A stretch of DNA of 44,686 bases from Bacteroidota bacterium (GTDB taxonomy: Bacteria > Bacteroidota > Bacteroidia > Sphingobacteriales > Sphingobacteriaceae). Below the pieces are notes generated by a model. The model did not search any database. It was not told where the DNA came from and saw only the letters and a program-made list of their open reading frames with translations. Positions 9,200 to 17,981 of this stretch are shown one piece after another (the stretch's first letter is position 1; the number at the start of each line of letters is the position of its first letter). A program made the position numbers and the translations under genes. The stretch covers positions 1-44,686 of the forward strand of contig JABDFM010000022.1 of the NCBI GenBank assembly GCA_013286565.1, in the 5' to 3' direction.

Positions 9200-9661
9200 T
9201 TATTCCGGCAATTTAAAGATATACCGCTCATCGTATTCAATCTCGAATTGTTCCAAAAATTGCTGGTATTCCTCCAGGAATGTTCTTTTACGGTGATGTT
9301 CTTCCTGGTTCATTACGTAATCTGTAACCGTTTGCACATGCGAGCGCGAATACGAAAATGCGCCATACCCTTCCTGCCATCTGAAAACCGCAGGCATAAA
9401 TTGTTGCTTGTTTATCCATTCGGATGATTCTCCCTTTACCAATCTCATCAGATCAGAAAGGGATTGATTTGGCCTAAACCCAATGAACAAATGTAAATGA
9501 TCGGGCATGCTATTAATAGCGATCATTTTATGACCATGGTTTTGTACAATACCTGTAATGTATTTATGCAATTGCTCTTTCCACGCTGGCTGAATAAGCG
9601 AGGCCCGGAATTTTACTGCCATTACGCATTGGACGTGAATTTGTGTGTAGGTGTTTGACAT
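9200..9661 (-). CDS. HUH-type Y1 transposase (IS200-like / REP-associated tyrosine transposase)
   Basis: The 153-residue protein has the metal-binding HUH motif DHLHLFIG (His55, His57) and a downstream helix TDYVMNQEEHH with the likely catalytic Tyr115, both expected for Y1 single-strand transposases. Length matches TnpA of IS200 and REP-associated (RAYT) enzymes. These enzymes recognise hairpins in single-stranded DNA and cut beside them. No tnpB is present. Hairpins lie only on its 3' side (8849-9180), the last ending 19 bases past its stop. All core residues seem intact, so it may be active. RAYT and simple IS200-like insertion are both possible. Confidence 0.85.
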   Translation of the reverse strand: MSNTYTQIHVQCVMAVKFRASLIQPAWKEQLHKYITGIVQNHGHKMIAINSMPDHLHLFIGFRPNQSLSDLMRLVKGESSEWINKQQFMPAVFRWQEGYGAFSYSRSHVQTVTDYVMNQEEHHRKRTFLEEYQQFLEQFEIEYDERYIFKLPE

Positions 9662-9778
9662 AATTTTAAGGAGTTATTGTGAAGATAATTATTTGTTATG
9701 AATTATTTTATAAATAGATTTACGTTAAAATCATATTTGTTTCAACAGATTGACCCTATTCTTTGATCACAACACACT

Positions 9779-10321
9779 ATGTCCACAGTTCAAGTTATAA
9801 CAAAAGTTATCTATTACGCGGTAGATGATAATCTAAGTTTTCATACTTATGATAATTTTGATAATGCTATAAACTTCAATCCAAGTAAGTTTATAATAAG
9901 AAAAAACATTGGGCATAATTCCTTTCAATCAAATGCTGGTGATATATGGGAAAATTATGCTGCTACTATGGAATTTTTAGATAGAAACGGTGATTCTATT
10001 TCAAGCATTTCAGAAAATGATTGGAAATTTGAAATGGATCATTTTGGCATGACGGGAGGGTATTCTTATACAACGATGTGGGTTAAGTTTATTGATTCAT
10101 TTGGTTTTGCTGGCAGAGAAACATTTAGTATATCTATAGAAGGTCTAATTGATGCATATAAAAGATTTCAGAACTTAAATAAGTTCGAGGGTTACAAATA
10201 TGCCAAATTATCTATCGAGAACGATGAATTGTCTATTGAGAATCAAACGTTGAAAGAAAAGGTCAATGATTTAACATTAGAGAATACAAAGTTAAAAAGT
10301 AGATTTTCGGCTATTTCTTAA
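9779..10321 (+). CDS. Hypothetical protein with C-terminal coiled coil
   Basis: This 180-residue, AT-rich gene has no family I recognise. The N-terminal ~135 residues look like a compact mixed alpha/beta domain (aromatic-rich, GGYSYTTMWVKFIDSFGFAG). From about residue 145 the sequence becomes a heptad-like helix (LSIENDELSIENQTLKEKVN), a probable coiled coil for oligomerisation. No signal peptide or membrane segment is visible. Composition is more AT-rich than ettA or clpC, suggesting recent acquisition. It is followed 45 bases later by another orphan gene in the same direction. Confidence 0.6.
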   Translation: MSTVQVITKVIYYAVDDNLSFHTYDNFDNAINFNPSKFIIRKNIGHNSFQSNAGDIWENYAATMEFLDRNGDSISSISENDWKFEMDHFGMTGGYSYTTMWVKFIDSFGFAGRETFSISIEGLIDAYKRFQNLNKFEGYKYAKLSIENDELSIENQTLKEKVNDLTLENTKLKSRFSAIS

Positions 10322-10366
10322 AACACATACTTCGAGTTCACCTAATAAATAAATAATAATGCGATA

Positions 10367-10846
10367 ATGAACAATCATATCGAATATTTTAATGTAAAAA
10401 CTGCAAGGATTGCAATTGTTGTTCAGCAATATATTGCGAACAATAGTATTTATGTTAAAACGGAAGAGTTTAGAGAATTCCCAAGTATAGGTCATTCTAA
10501 ATTAATAGATTGGAAAAACGATACTACATCTTTATGTGCAGAGCTTTCAAAGACTAAATTAGATAAGAATGACTATTTCACTTCTTTAAGTAATGTTTGC
10601 AAGAAACATTTGCTTCAATTCGGCAGATTAATTGACATTGACCTATATAATTATATTGATGAGTTAGTGCTTATAAGTAAAGCACTTTATGAAATGTTTG
10701 GAGATCGCTATCAATCTAAATGGGGCGTAAGTCTTTGGCATGATTTACAATATGCAATGTTTAATGAATTTGGGGAAGACATTTATATACATAAATTTGA
10801 TGCGTTTAAAACTGAGTTAATTAAATTGTCTGATTTTCAAAGCTAA
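10367..10846 (+). CDS. Hypothetical protein, AT-rich
   Basis: A 159-residue predicted soluble, largely helical protein with no motif I recognise. It lies 45 bases after the coiled-coil gene and shares its AT-rich codon use, so the pair is likely one transcription unit and probably one acquired cargo. No catalytic residues, secretion signal or membrane segment are apparent. It converges on ettA, with only a palindromic repeat between them. Confidence 0.55.
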   Translation: MNNHIEYFNVKTARIAIVVQQYIANNSIYVKTEEFREFPSIGHSKLIDWKNDTTSLCAELSKTKLDKNDYFTSLSNVCKKHLLQFGRLIDIDLYNYIDELVLISKALYEMFGDRYQSKWGVSLWHDLQYAMFNEFGEDIYIHKFDAFKTELIKLSDFQS

Positions 10847-10851
10847 ATGGT

Positions 10852-10890
10852 TAAAAGTCTCCCCTTGTAGGGGAGATTTAGAGGGGGCTA
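10852..10890. repeat. Half copy of the 87-bp palindromic element, abutting the ettA stop
   Basis: The bases AGTCTCCCC-ttgta-GGGGAGATTTAGAGGGGGCT match the right half of the elements inserted in frame into icmF (20013-20099 and 21684-21770). The element runs into the CTA (10888-10890) that is the ettA stop on the minus strand. Its hairpin may act as a 3' end for the convergent genes. Confidence 0.8.
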
Positions 10891-12567
10891 TACCAACTTC
10901 TTATACCTTATCCTCTTAGGCGCGATATCACCCAAACGTTTCTTCTTGTTCTCCTCGTAATCCGAATAATTCCCTTCAAAGAAGTAAACCTGCGAATTAC
11001 CTTCAAAAGCCAGGATATGCGTACAGATACGGTCCAAAAACCATCGGTCGTGACTGATCACTACCGCGCAGCCGCCGAAGTTTTCCAGCGCTTCTTCCAG
11101 TGCGCGTAGGGTGTTTACGTCGATATCATTGGTTGGCTCGTCTAACAATAGTACGTTTGAGCCTTTTTTAAGGGTGATGGATAAATGTACCCGGTTGCGT
11201 TCGCCGCCGGATAGTACGCCTACCTTTTTTTGCTGATCCGCACCGTTAAAGTTGAATTTGGATACGTAGGCCCTGGAGTTGAGCGGTTTGTTGCCTACCA
11301 TAATGGTTTCCAGTCCGCCGGTTACATTTTCCCAGACTGATTTATTGGGGTCGAGGTCATCATGGTTTTGATCCACATAGCCTAAAGCAACCGTTTCACC
11401 TACCCGGAAAGTACCCGAATCAGGCTGCTCCTGACCCGTAATAAGCCGGAAAAGGGTGGTTTTACCCGCCCCATTAGGCCCTATGATCCCAACGATGCCG
11501 GCAGGGGGCAAGGAGAAACTTAAATTCTCAAAAAGCACCCGGTCGCCATAAGTTTTGGTCACATTATTTACCTCGATCACCACATTGCCCAAACGCGGAC
11601 CCGGCGGAATGAACAACTCCAGTTTATCTTCCCGTTCCCGTGTTTCCTCGGATGCCAGTTTTTCATAATTTGATAAACGTGCCTTGCCTTTTGCCTGCCT
11701 GGCCTTCGGCGCCATGCGCACCCATTCCAGTTCGCGCTCCAAAGTTTTCTGGCGTTTGCTTTCGGTCTTTTCTTCCTGTGCCAATCGTTTCGATTTTTGC
11801 TCAAGCCATGAGGAATAATTTCCCTTCCATGGAATCCCTTCCCCACGATCCAGTTCTAAGATCCAACCCGCCACATTATCAAGGAAATAACGGTCGTGCG
11901 TAACGGCAATTACCGTCCCTTTATATTGTTTTAAATGCTGCTCCAGCCAATCTATCGACTCCGCATCAAGGTGGTTAGTCGGCTCATCCAATAAAAGCAC
12001 ATCCGGTTCCTGCAATAACAAACGGCACATCGCCACCCTGCGCCTTTCACCACCCGATAGCACTGAAATTTTGGTATCCGGTTCGGGGCAGCGCAGGGCA
12101 TCCATCGCCCGTTCCAACTTCACATCCAGCTCCCAGGCGTTTACCGCGTCAATTTTATCCTGCAGTTCACCCTGGCGGGCCATCAGCTTGTCCATGGCAT
12201 CGGGGTTGCTGTAAACTTCCTCCAGGCCAAATTTCTCGTTGATCTCCTCGTATTCCTTCAGTATGGCGGTAATTTCCGCAACGCCTTCTTCCACCACTTC
12301 TTTCACGGTTTTGTTGGGATCAAGCTCGGGTTCCTGCGCTAAATAACCCACGGTATAGCCCGGTGCAAAAACCACCTCGCCCTGTATGGCCTTGTCCAGC
12401 CCGGCAATGATCTTAAGCACGGACGACTTACCCGACCCATTCAAACCGATCACGCCGATCTTCGCGCCATAAAAAAATGATAGGTAAATGTTCTTTAAAA
12501 CCTGTTTCTGCGGAGGGTATATTTTACTCACTCCGGCCATTGAAAAAATTATCTTCTCGTCTGCCAT
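10888..12567 (-). CDS. ettA: Energy-dependent translational throttle protein EttA (ABC-F ATPase)
   Basis: The 559-residue length and sequence are diagnostic of EttA. There are two ABC ATPase domains, each with Walker A (GLNGSGKSS at 41-49; GPNGAGKTT near 363), an LSGGE signature and a Walker B ending LLLDEPTN. Between them is the P-site tRNA interaction motif region with KARQAKGKARLSNYEKL. EttA binds the ribosomal E site and gates entry into elongation according to ADP/ATP ratio. There are no transmembrane segments, as expected for ABC-F. The stop codon overlaps the end of a dispersed palindromic repeat. Monocistronic, convergent with the orphan pair. Confidence 0.95.
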   Translation of the reverse strand: MADEKIIFSMAGVSKIYPPQKQVLKNIYLSFFYGAKIGVIGLNGSGKSSVLKIIAGLDKAIQGEVVFAPGYTVGYLAQEPELDPNKTVKEVVEEGVAEITAILKEYEEINEKFGLEEVYSNPDAMDKLMARQGELQDKIDAVNAWELDVKLERAMDALRCPEPDTKISVLSGGERRRVAMCRLLLQEPDVLLLDEPTNHLDAESIDWLEQHLKQYKGTVIAVTHDRYFLDNVAGWILELDRGEGIPWKGNYSSWLEQKSKRLAQEEKTESKRQKTLERELEWVRMAPKARQAKGKARLSNYEKLASEETREREDKLELFIPPGPRLGNVVIEVNNVTKTYGDRVLFENLSFSLPPAGIVGIIGPNGAGKTTLFRLITGQEQPDSGTFRVGETVALGYVDQNHDDLDPNKSVWENVTGGLETIMVGNKPLNSRAYVSKFNFNGADQQKKVGVLSGGERNRVHLSITLKKGSNVLLLDEPTNDIDVNTLRALEEALENFGGCAVVISHDRWFLDRICTHILAFEGNSQVYFFEGNYSDYEENKKKRLGDIAPKRIRYKKLV

Positions 12568-13303
12568 GTTTAGTTAGTGAATTATTGATTTAGTGAATGA
12601 GTGATTTATTTGTATGGAATGCCAATTCAGTCATCCAATAACTCACTAAATCACTCATTGTATTAGGGGTAGCAAATATAGTTGATGGAGTTGATTATGT
12701 GAGTGGTTGATCAGGTTAAAAAATTAATGCCCTAACTTAACCAACTCAATCTAACTTGACTGCCAAAAAATGTAACATTCAGCTATAAATCATCGTCTAT
12801 ATAGTATAGTAATAAAATAGCAGGTTTTGAGTTTTTATTAAATTGTGTTTTAGTTGGCACAGGGAGTAATTAACAGCCCTGTGGAAATCTTGAAAACTAT
12901 TTTAATATTATCAAAGAAATAAAATCATTTTTGAATAGTCCTGCGTATAAATGGTATTAGCCACAAAGGATTTAATGCCGTAATGTCATACCTGGTGACG
13001 AAATTTCTTGTTTAACTGTTCTTTAAGGTTAATTGCGGGGTAGATTATGTTAAACTTTTGAAACATAGCATAGTCAATATCTGTAATTATGGTGCTGTTG
13101 TAAATTTTTGACGTTTTATAAGGATTTTGTCAATAATTTGCTTGGAATAAAAGTTTTCTTTAATAGATTGCGTATCATAATAGTGTCTGTTTTTGTTGGG
13201 TTGAAATAGTTGGCAGTATTGTTGAAGTTAATATTGCAAACGCCGTAATTAAATAAAACTTATTGATTGATGGTGACGTACATAATTTTTGGAAAGGTAT
13301 TAT
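12568..13303. other. Gene-free region between divergent ettA and clpC, with an inverted repeat
   Basis: No convincing gene is seen in these 736 bases. A 13-bp inverted repeat, AATGAGTGATTTA (12596-12608) and TAAATCACTCATT (12647-12659), lies close to the ettA start and resembles short dispersed repeats of this group. The rest is AT-rich (12780-13290) and should hold the ettA and clpC promoters, but I cannot place a confident -33/-7 pair. No CtsR- or HrcA-type operator was recognised. Confidence 0.5.
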
Positions 13304-15841
13304 ATGGAAGCTAAATTTTCGCCGCGGGTTAAGGATGTGATCCAATATAGCAGGGAAGAGGCATTGCGCCTCGGGCATGATTATATCGGTACGGAACATC
13401 TTCTGCTTGGGCTTATTCGCGACGGTGACGGTATTGCAATTAAATTGCTAAAAGGATTGAGTGTTGATACCGCCAAATTACGCCGCGCTGTTGAAGATGC
13501 CGTTAAAGGTACCATAGGTACTAACGTGCACATCGGTAGCATCCCGCTTACTAAACAAGCGGAAAAAGTATTAAAGATCACTTACCTCGAAGCTAAAATA
13601 TTTAAAAGTGACGTAATTGGTACAGAGCATTTGCTGCTCTCTATTTTACGTGATGAAGATAATATCGCATCGCAGATACTGGTGCAATTTAATGTAAACT
13701 ACGAGATATTTAAAGGCGAAGTGGAATCGCATAAAAGCGATATCACTAACGAAATGCCTGGCTCACCAACCGGTGGCGAGGATGATTTTAAGGAAGACGA
13801 TTCATTCAGTCAGCCTAAAAAAGTATCGGATATTAAATCAAAAACCCCGGTGCTTGACAATTTCGGTCGCGATTTGACCAAAGCTGCCGAAGATGGCCGC
13901 CTTGATCCGATCGTTGGTCGTGAAAAGGAAATTGAAAGGGTATCGCAGATATTATCCCGCCGTAAAAAGAACAACCCTATTTTGATAGGCGAGCCTGGTG
14001 TGGGTAAATCAGCCATTGCCGAAGGTTTGGCCTTGCGCATTGTTCAGCGTAAAGTATCGCGTGTACTGTTCAACAAACGCGTGGTTACGCTTGACCTGGC
14101 TTCTTTAGTAGCAGGTACCAAGTACCGCGGCCAGTTTGAGGAACGAATGAAAGCGGTAATGAACGAGCTGGAAAAATCACCCGATGTAATTCTGTTTATC
14201 GACGAGATACACACCATAGTAGGCGCCGGTGGCGCTTCGGGTTCGCTGGATGCATCAAATATGTTCAAACCTGCTTTGGCAAGGGGCGAGATACAATGCA
14301 TTGGCGCAACCACATTGGATGAATATCGTCAGTATATTGAAAAGGACGGCGCTTTGGACCGTCGTTTCCAAAAGGTAATGGTTGAACCGGCTACACCGGA
14401 TGAAACCATCGAGATATTAACCCGCATTAAGGACAAATACGAAGATCACCATGGCGTAACTTATACTCCTGAAGCAATCAACGCTTGCGTAAGCTTAACT
14501 GCAAGATATATCACCGACCGTTTTTTACCGGATAAAGCTATCGATGCTTTGGACGAATCGGGCTCGAGGGTGCATTTGACCAATATTCATGTTCCGCAAA
14601 ACATCCTGGATGTAGAAGCCAAGATAGAGCAGATCAAGATCGAAAAGAACAAAGTGGTACGCAGCCAGAAGTATGAGGAAGCGGCCAAATTGCGCGATAC
14701 TGAAAAACATTTGCTGGAAGAGTTGGAGCAGGCCAAAGCAATTTGGGAAGCCGAAACAAAATCAAAACGTTATACAGTAACCGAAGATAATGTTGCCGAA
14801 GTGGTGGCCATGATGACCGGTATCCCGGTTCAGCGTGTTGGGCAGGCCGACAGTCAGAAACTGTTGAATATGACGGATGCTATCTCCACCAAGATCATTG
14901 GCCAGGAAGATGCGATCAAAAAACTGACCCGTGCCATACAACGCACACGTGCCGGCTTAAAGGATCCTAAAAAACCAATAGGTTCATTTATATTCCTGGG
15001 CCCAACCGGTGTTGGTAAAACGGAACTTGCAAAAGAGCTTGCCCGTTTTATGTTTGATACCGACGACGCTCTGATACAGATCGACATGAGCGAATACATG
15101 GAAAAATTCGCTGTATCGCGTTTGGTAGGTGCGCCTCCGGGCTATGTGGGATACGAAGAAGGTGGCCAGCTGACTGAGAAAGTCCGCCGTAAACCTTATG
15201 CCGTTATCCTGCTGGACGAGATCGAAAAAGCACATCCTGATGTATTTAACATACTGTTACAGGTGTTGGACGAAGGTCAATTGACCGATTCGTTAGGTCG
15301 CAAAGTTGATTTCAGGAATACGATCATTATCATGACCTCGAACATCGGTGCACGCCAATTGAAAGATTTTGGACAGGGTGTTGGTTTCAGCACTTCGGCC
15401 AAAAACAACCAGGCTGATACACACTCGAGGGGAGTGATAGAGAACGCGCTGAAACGCGCCTTCGCTCCTGAGTTTTTGAACCGTATTGATGATGTGATCA
15501 TCTTTAACTCATTAGGTAAGGACGAAATATTCAAGATCATCGATATCGAACTGGCTTACTTGTTCGGTCGTGTTAACACCTTAGGGTATAAGATCACCCT
15601 GACTGATAACGCCAAAGAGTTTATCGCCGATAAAGGCTTCGATTCGCAGTTTGGCGCACGTCCCCTTAAACGCGCTATCCAGAAATACCTGGAAGACCCG
15701 ATCGCTGAAGAGATACTGAAAGGTGAACTAAGCGAAGGCGATACCATGGAAGTGGATTACGATAAAGTAGCCGATGAGATAAAGATAGCAGACAAAAAAG
15801 GTGGTGAAAACAAAAAGCCAAAAGAAGAAGAGCAGAAATAA
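13304..15841 (+). CDS. clpC: ATP-dependent Clp protease ATPase subunit ClpC
   Basis: The ATG at 13304 follows GGAAAGG (13291-13297) and starts the family's usual [13 protein letters not shown]; a TTG five codons upstream is rejected. The 845-residue protein has two Clp_N repeats, AAA1 with Walker A GEPGVGKS (229-236) and Walker [10 protein letters not shown], a UVR-like middle region ([20 protein letters not shown]), and AAA2 with GPTGVGKT (566-573) and [12 protein letters not shown]. It unfolds substrates and feeds them to ClpP in stress proteolysis. No mcsA/mcsB/ctsR neighbours are present, as usual in Bacteroidota. A strong terminator follows. Confidence 0.95.
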   Translation: MEAKFSPRVKDVIQYSREEALRLGHDYIGTEHLLLGLIRDGDGIAIKLLKGLSVDTAKLRRAVEDAVKGTIGTNVHIGSIPLTKQAEKVLKITYLEAKIFKSDVIGTEHLLLSILRDEDNIASQILVQFNVNYEIFKGEVESHKSDITNEMPGSPTGGEDDFKEDDSFSQPKKVSDIKSKTPVLDNFGRDLTKAAEDGRLDPIVGREKEIERVSQILSRRKKNNPILIGEPGVGKSAIAEGLALRIVQRKVSRVLFNKRVVTLDLASLVAGTKYRGQFEERMKAVMNELEKSPDVILFIDEIHTIVGAGGASGSLDASNMFKPALARGEIQCIGATTLDEYRQYIEKDGALDRRFQKVMVEPATPDETIEILTRIKDKYEDHHGVTYTPEAINACVSLTARYITDRFLPDKAIDALDESGSRVHLTNIHVPQNILDVEAKIEQIKIEKNKVVRSQKYEEAAKLRDTEKHLLEELEQAKAIWEAETKSKRYTVTEDNVAEVVAMMTGIPVQRVGQADSQKLLNMTDAISTKIIGQEDAIKKLTRAIQRTRAGLKDPKKPIGSFIFLGPTGVGKTELAKELARFMFDTDDALIQIDMSEYMEKFAVSRLVGAPPGYVGYEEGGQLTEKVRRKPYAVILLDEIEKAHPDVFNILLQVLDEGQLTDSLGRKVDFRNTIIIMTSNIGARQLKDFGQGVGFSTSAKNNQADTHSRGVIENALKRAFAPEFLNRIDDVIIFNSLGKDEIFKIIDIELAYLFGRVNTLGYKITLTDNAKEFIADKGFDSQFGARPLKRAIQKYLEDPIAEEILKGELSEGDTMEVDYDKVADEIKIADKKGGENKKPKEEEQK

Positions 15842-15861
15842 ATTAAGTTTAGATAAATATG

Positions 15862-15895
15862 AAACCCCGTTAGTTTTCACTAACGGGGTTTTTTG
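15862..15895 (+). terminator. Rho-independent terminator of clpC
   Basis: A perfect 12-bp stem AACCCCGTTAGT/ACTAACGGGGTT (15863-15874 and 15879-15890) with a TTTC loop is followed by a T run, 22 bases after the clpC stop. Confidence 0.9.
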
Positions 15896-16084
15896 TTTCA
15901 AAAAAGAAAGACCGCCATGGCGAGGTGATTTGGTTTCGCATATTAGTCCGTTTAATAATTAATTAACTATAGCTCAATAATTTACACCATAGGCGAAAAA
16001 ATAACCCCTCTGGCATAAAACAGACCCAATTTTTATACGTTAATAAAGCAGTAACAGATTGTTAAACTTTAAACATTTAAAGCC

Positions 16085-16237
16085 ATGCCAACTACAAAAA
16101 GTGCTAATCAAGGCAAGCAAAATGATGAATCAAAAAGAGGCCAGCAGTCGATAACCAACGACAACAGGCAAAAAGGTTCAATGTCAATGAATAAAACTAA
16201 CAAATCTGACACTAACCATTCAAAGAACCACAGGTGA
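16085..16237 (+). CDS. Small hydrophilic protein, 50 residues
   Basis: An ATG at 16085 opens a 50-codon frame ending TGA at 16237. The product (MPTTKSANQGKQNDESKRGQ…) is rich in Lys, Gln, Asn, Ser and Thr, has no Trp, Tyr, Phe, Leu or Val, and should be disordered. It is flanked by the clpC terminator upstream and a second strong terminator at 16291-16328, so it appears to be its own transcription unit. The composition resembles small stress-induced hydrophilic proteins of Bacteroidota, but no family is recognised. Confidence 0.5.
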   Translation: MPTTKSANQGKQNDESKRGQQSITNDNRQKGSMSMNKTNKSDTNHSKNHR

Positions 16238-16290
16238 TGTGGTAACTATACGGCAGTGATGCTGAATAGTTGTGCGGATTAACAGTCCGG

Positions 16291-16328
16291 AAAACGGGAC
16301 CTGCGTTAAGCAGATCCCGTTTTTTTTG
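16291..16328 (+). terminator. Rho-independent terminator after the small hydrophilic gene
   Basis: AACGGGACCTGC (16293-16304) pairs with GCAGATCCCGTT (16310-16321) with one mismatch, loop GTTAA, followed by a run of seven Ts. Confidence 0.88.
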
Positions 16329-16401
16329 TTTACAGCCACTTGTTTGCAGTATCCATAATTTAACTCTACTTTACACTAATGTAAACTTCTATTTTGACCC
16401 A

Positions 16402-16749
16402 ATGGAAAATTTCACAACAAGAGTTGAGTTACAAAATCCCGACGAGGGCGATTATGATCTGCTGCACCAGGAAATGTATGACGCGTTATTTTACCGGGCC
16501 ATTAAGCACAGCGGTACCTGGCACGATATGCCTACAGCTGAGTACGACTGTTTATCAGACTTGACAACCACCTTTATCTATAACCTGGCTTATACCACTG
16601 TAAAAACAATAATTGACAACAAACCGGTTAATGATCAACATCAAGAAAAAGATTTTTGGCTCATCGTTACAAAAACTGACGGTGACAGGGTATTTAAACT
16701 CCCGATAACAACCGATATAAACAATTTGCCCCCTGGCGAAACGCTTTAA
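16402..16749 (+). CDS. Small GhoS-like/DUF2622-type protein, paralogue 1
   Basis: The ATG at 16402 gives 115 residues that align from the first residues with the paralogue at 17261; the frame is open upstream to 16270 but that extension is not shared. The pattern FTTRVELQN…DYDLLHQEM…F…G.W.DMPTAEY resembles small DUF2622-type proteins often annotated as GhoS-like antitoxins. GhoS itself is an endoribonuclease that cuts ghoT mRNA; no GhoT-like small membrane toxin is seen nearby. The conserved end is LPPGETL. Function is inferred only from pattern, so treat the antitoxin label as tentative. Confidence 0.6.
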   Translation: MENFTTRVELQNPDEGDYDLLHQEMYDALFYRAIKHSGTWHDMPTAEYDCLSDLTTTFIYNLAYTTVKTIIDNKPVNDQHQEKDFWLIVTKTDGDRVFKLPITTDINNLPPGETL

Positions 16750-16813
16750 CAGGTAAAACATTTTCACAGTTTGTTGGTTACCAATATATTATAACACTTT
16801 AACAATCAACACT

Positions 16814-17083
16814 ATGAAAAACTACATTAAGCTGCCAATTGTGGCGCTTGCCTTATCATTGTCGATAGCGGCATGTAAAGGAAACAAATCAGGCAGCTCT
16901 GCCGATTCAACTTCTAAAACAGATTCAACCAGTATTACAAAGATTGACTCGACCGTGAAAAAGGATACCTCTAAGAAAGATAGTTCGAAAATGAAGAGCG
17001 GCGATACCACAAAGAAAGATACCATCAGCAAAACTGAGGTTAAAAAAACAGAAGTAAAGAAAACTTCTACAAAGAAAGAGTAG
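16814..17083 (+). CDS. Small Lys/Ser/Thr-rich lipoprotein
   Basis: An 89-residue protein with a lipoprotein signal peptide: MKNYIKLPIVALALSLSIAA followed by lipobox Cys21. The mature part is low-complexity Lys, Ser, Thr and Asp (DSTSKTDST, KKDTSKKDSSK, KTEVKKTEVKKTS) with short direct repeats, and is probably disordered and attached to a membrane. It lies between two paralogous GhoS-like genes and has its own terminator. No enzymatic function is expected. Confidence 0.75.
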   Translation: MKNYIKLPIVALALSLSIAACKGNKSGSSADSTSKTDSTSITKIDSTVKKDTSKKDSSKMKSGDTTKKDTISKTEVKKTEVKKTSTKKE

Positions 17084-17106
17084 TCATTATATATCTCATC
17101 ACCTTT

Positions 17107-17142
17107 AAAAAGGGACTATATTTAAATATAGTCCCTTTTTTT
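17107..17142 (+). terminator. Rho-independent terminator of the small lipoprotein gene
   Basis: AAAAAGGGACTATAT pairs perfectly with ATATAGTCCCTTTTT around TTAA, followed by more Ts, 24 bases after the stop codon. Confidence 0.9.
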
Positions 17143-17260
17143 GTTGGGTGGCAGGTAATTTTACCTAACAGGGAATTAAACATTACGTATAATTACTGAT
17201 GGCGATGCGATTTATTTAATTCAACTTTACGTTATAATTTAAACCTTAATCTTAAAACAA

Positions 17261-17605
17261 ATGGCAAGCTTTACTACACGACTTGAATTAGTTAACCCAG
17301 ACTCAAATGATTACACCCTGCTGCACCAGGAAATGCGCGACCGGGAATTTTACATGGCCTTAGAATCATGCGGTATATGGTACGACCTGCCAACCGGCAC
17401 GTATTTCCGCATATCCACTGAGCAATTGGGGATAGTTTATTATGATGCTGCGGCAGCAGCCCAGGCGGTAATTAACAATAAGCCCCTGAATGATAACCAA
17501 CAACCCAAAAGTTACCTGCTGATAGTTACTAATGACAGCGACTTCGCGATAGAGCTGCCGCATACAACAGATATATCCAAATTACCTCCGGGGGCATCAA
17601 TTTAA
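17261..17605 (+). CDS. Small GhoS-like/DUF2622-type protein, paralogue 2
   Basis: This 114-residue protein is a clear paralogue of the one at 16402: FTTRLELVNPDSNDYTLLHQ matches FTTRVELQNPDEGDYDLLHQ, and both have an INNKPLND/IDNKPVND segment and end TDI..LPPG. The PTAEY motif of paralogue 1 is PTGTY here, so one copy has diverged at a conserved spot. It lies downstream of a terminator and has its own upstream region. The family is the same tentative GhoS-like/DUF2622 fold; no toxin partner is visible. Confidence 0.6.
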   Translation: MASFTTRLELVNPDSNDYTLLHQEMRDREFYMALESCGIWYDLPTGTYFRISTEQLGIVYYDAAAAAQAVINNKPLNDNQQPKSYLLIVTNDSDFAIELPHTTDISKLPPGASI

Positions 17606-17981
17606 TATTTGACCGTTGATTGAGCTGATTAAATGATGTCGCTGATTTTAATTCATCTGCGGGATTAAAAAATCAGCTTGATCAGCGGTTCTGACTATAC
17701 CCGCGTTAGCGATGGTAACGGATACCGGCCCGCGCGTAATGCCTGAAGGCGTATGAGTGAACAGCGCGGCCCGCTAGTAAGCGGGAACGCCCAAATTCAG
17801 TTGGCGGTTATTGGTTGGCAGTTTGCATTAAAAATATCCTGCACTTTAACACACCCCTGCCCCTCTCAAGAGGGCACTAACATCGCAATTTACACCATTT
17901 CATAACTAACTGATATACTGCGAGTTAGTGTTTAAATAGTTATATCTTTTTCTCTAACTAAGTGAAAAGATGAAAAAATCG
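17606..17981. repeat. Gene-free region of dispersed repeats
   Basis: Three repeat-like pieces fill this gap. An inverted pair around GAGCTGATT and AATCAGCTT spans about 17620-17690. A ~100-base GC-rich piece (about 17694-17792) begins CTATACCCGCGTTAGCGATG and ends GCGGCCCGCTAGTAAGCGGG with an internal palindrome CCCGCTAGTAAGCGGG. A short CCCCTCTCAAGAGGG palindrome lies near 17860. All look like intergenic repeats common in this group. No gene or RNA is recognised. Confidence 0.6.

Noticed and set aside
16270..16401. Longer N-terminus for the first GhoS-like gene
   Set aside because: The extension overlaps the terminator at 16291-16328 and is not shared by the paralogue.
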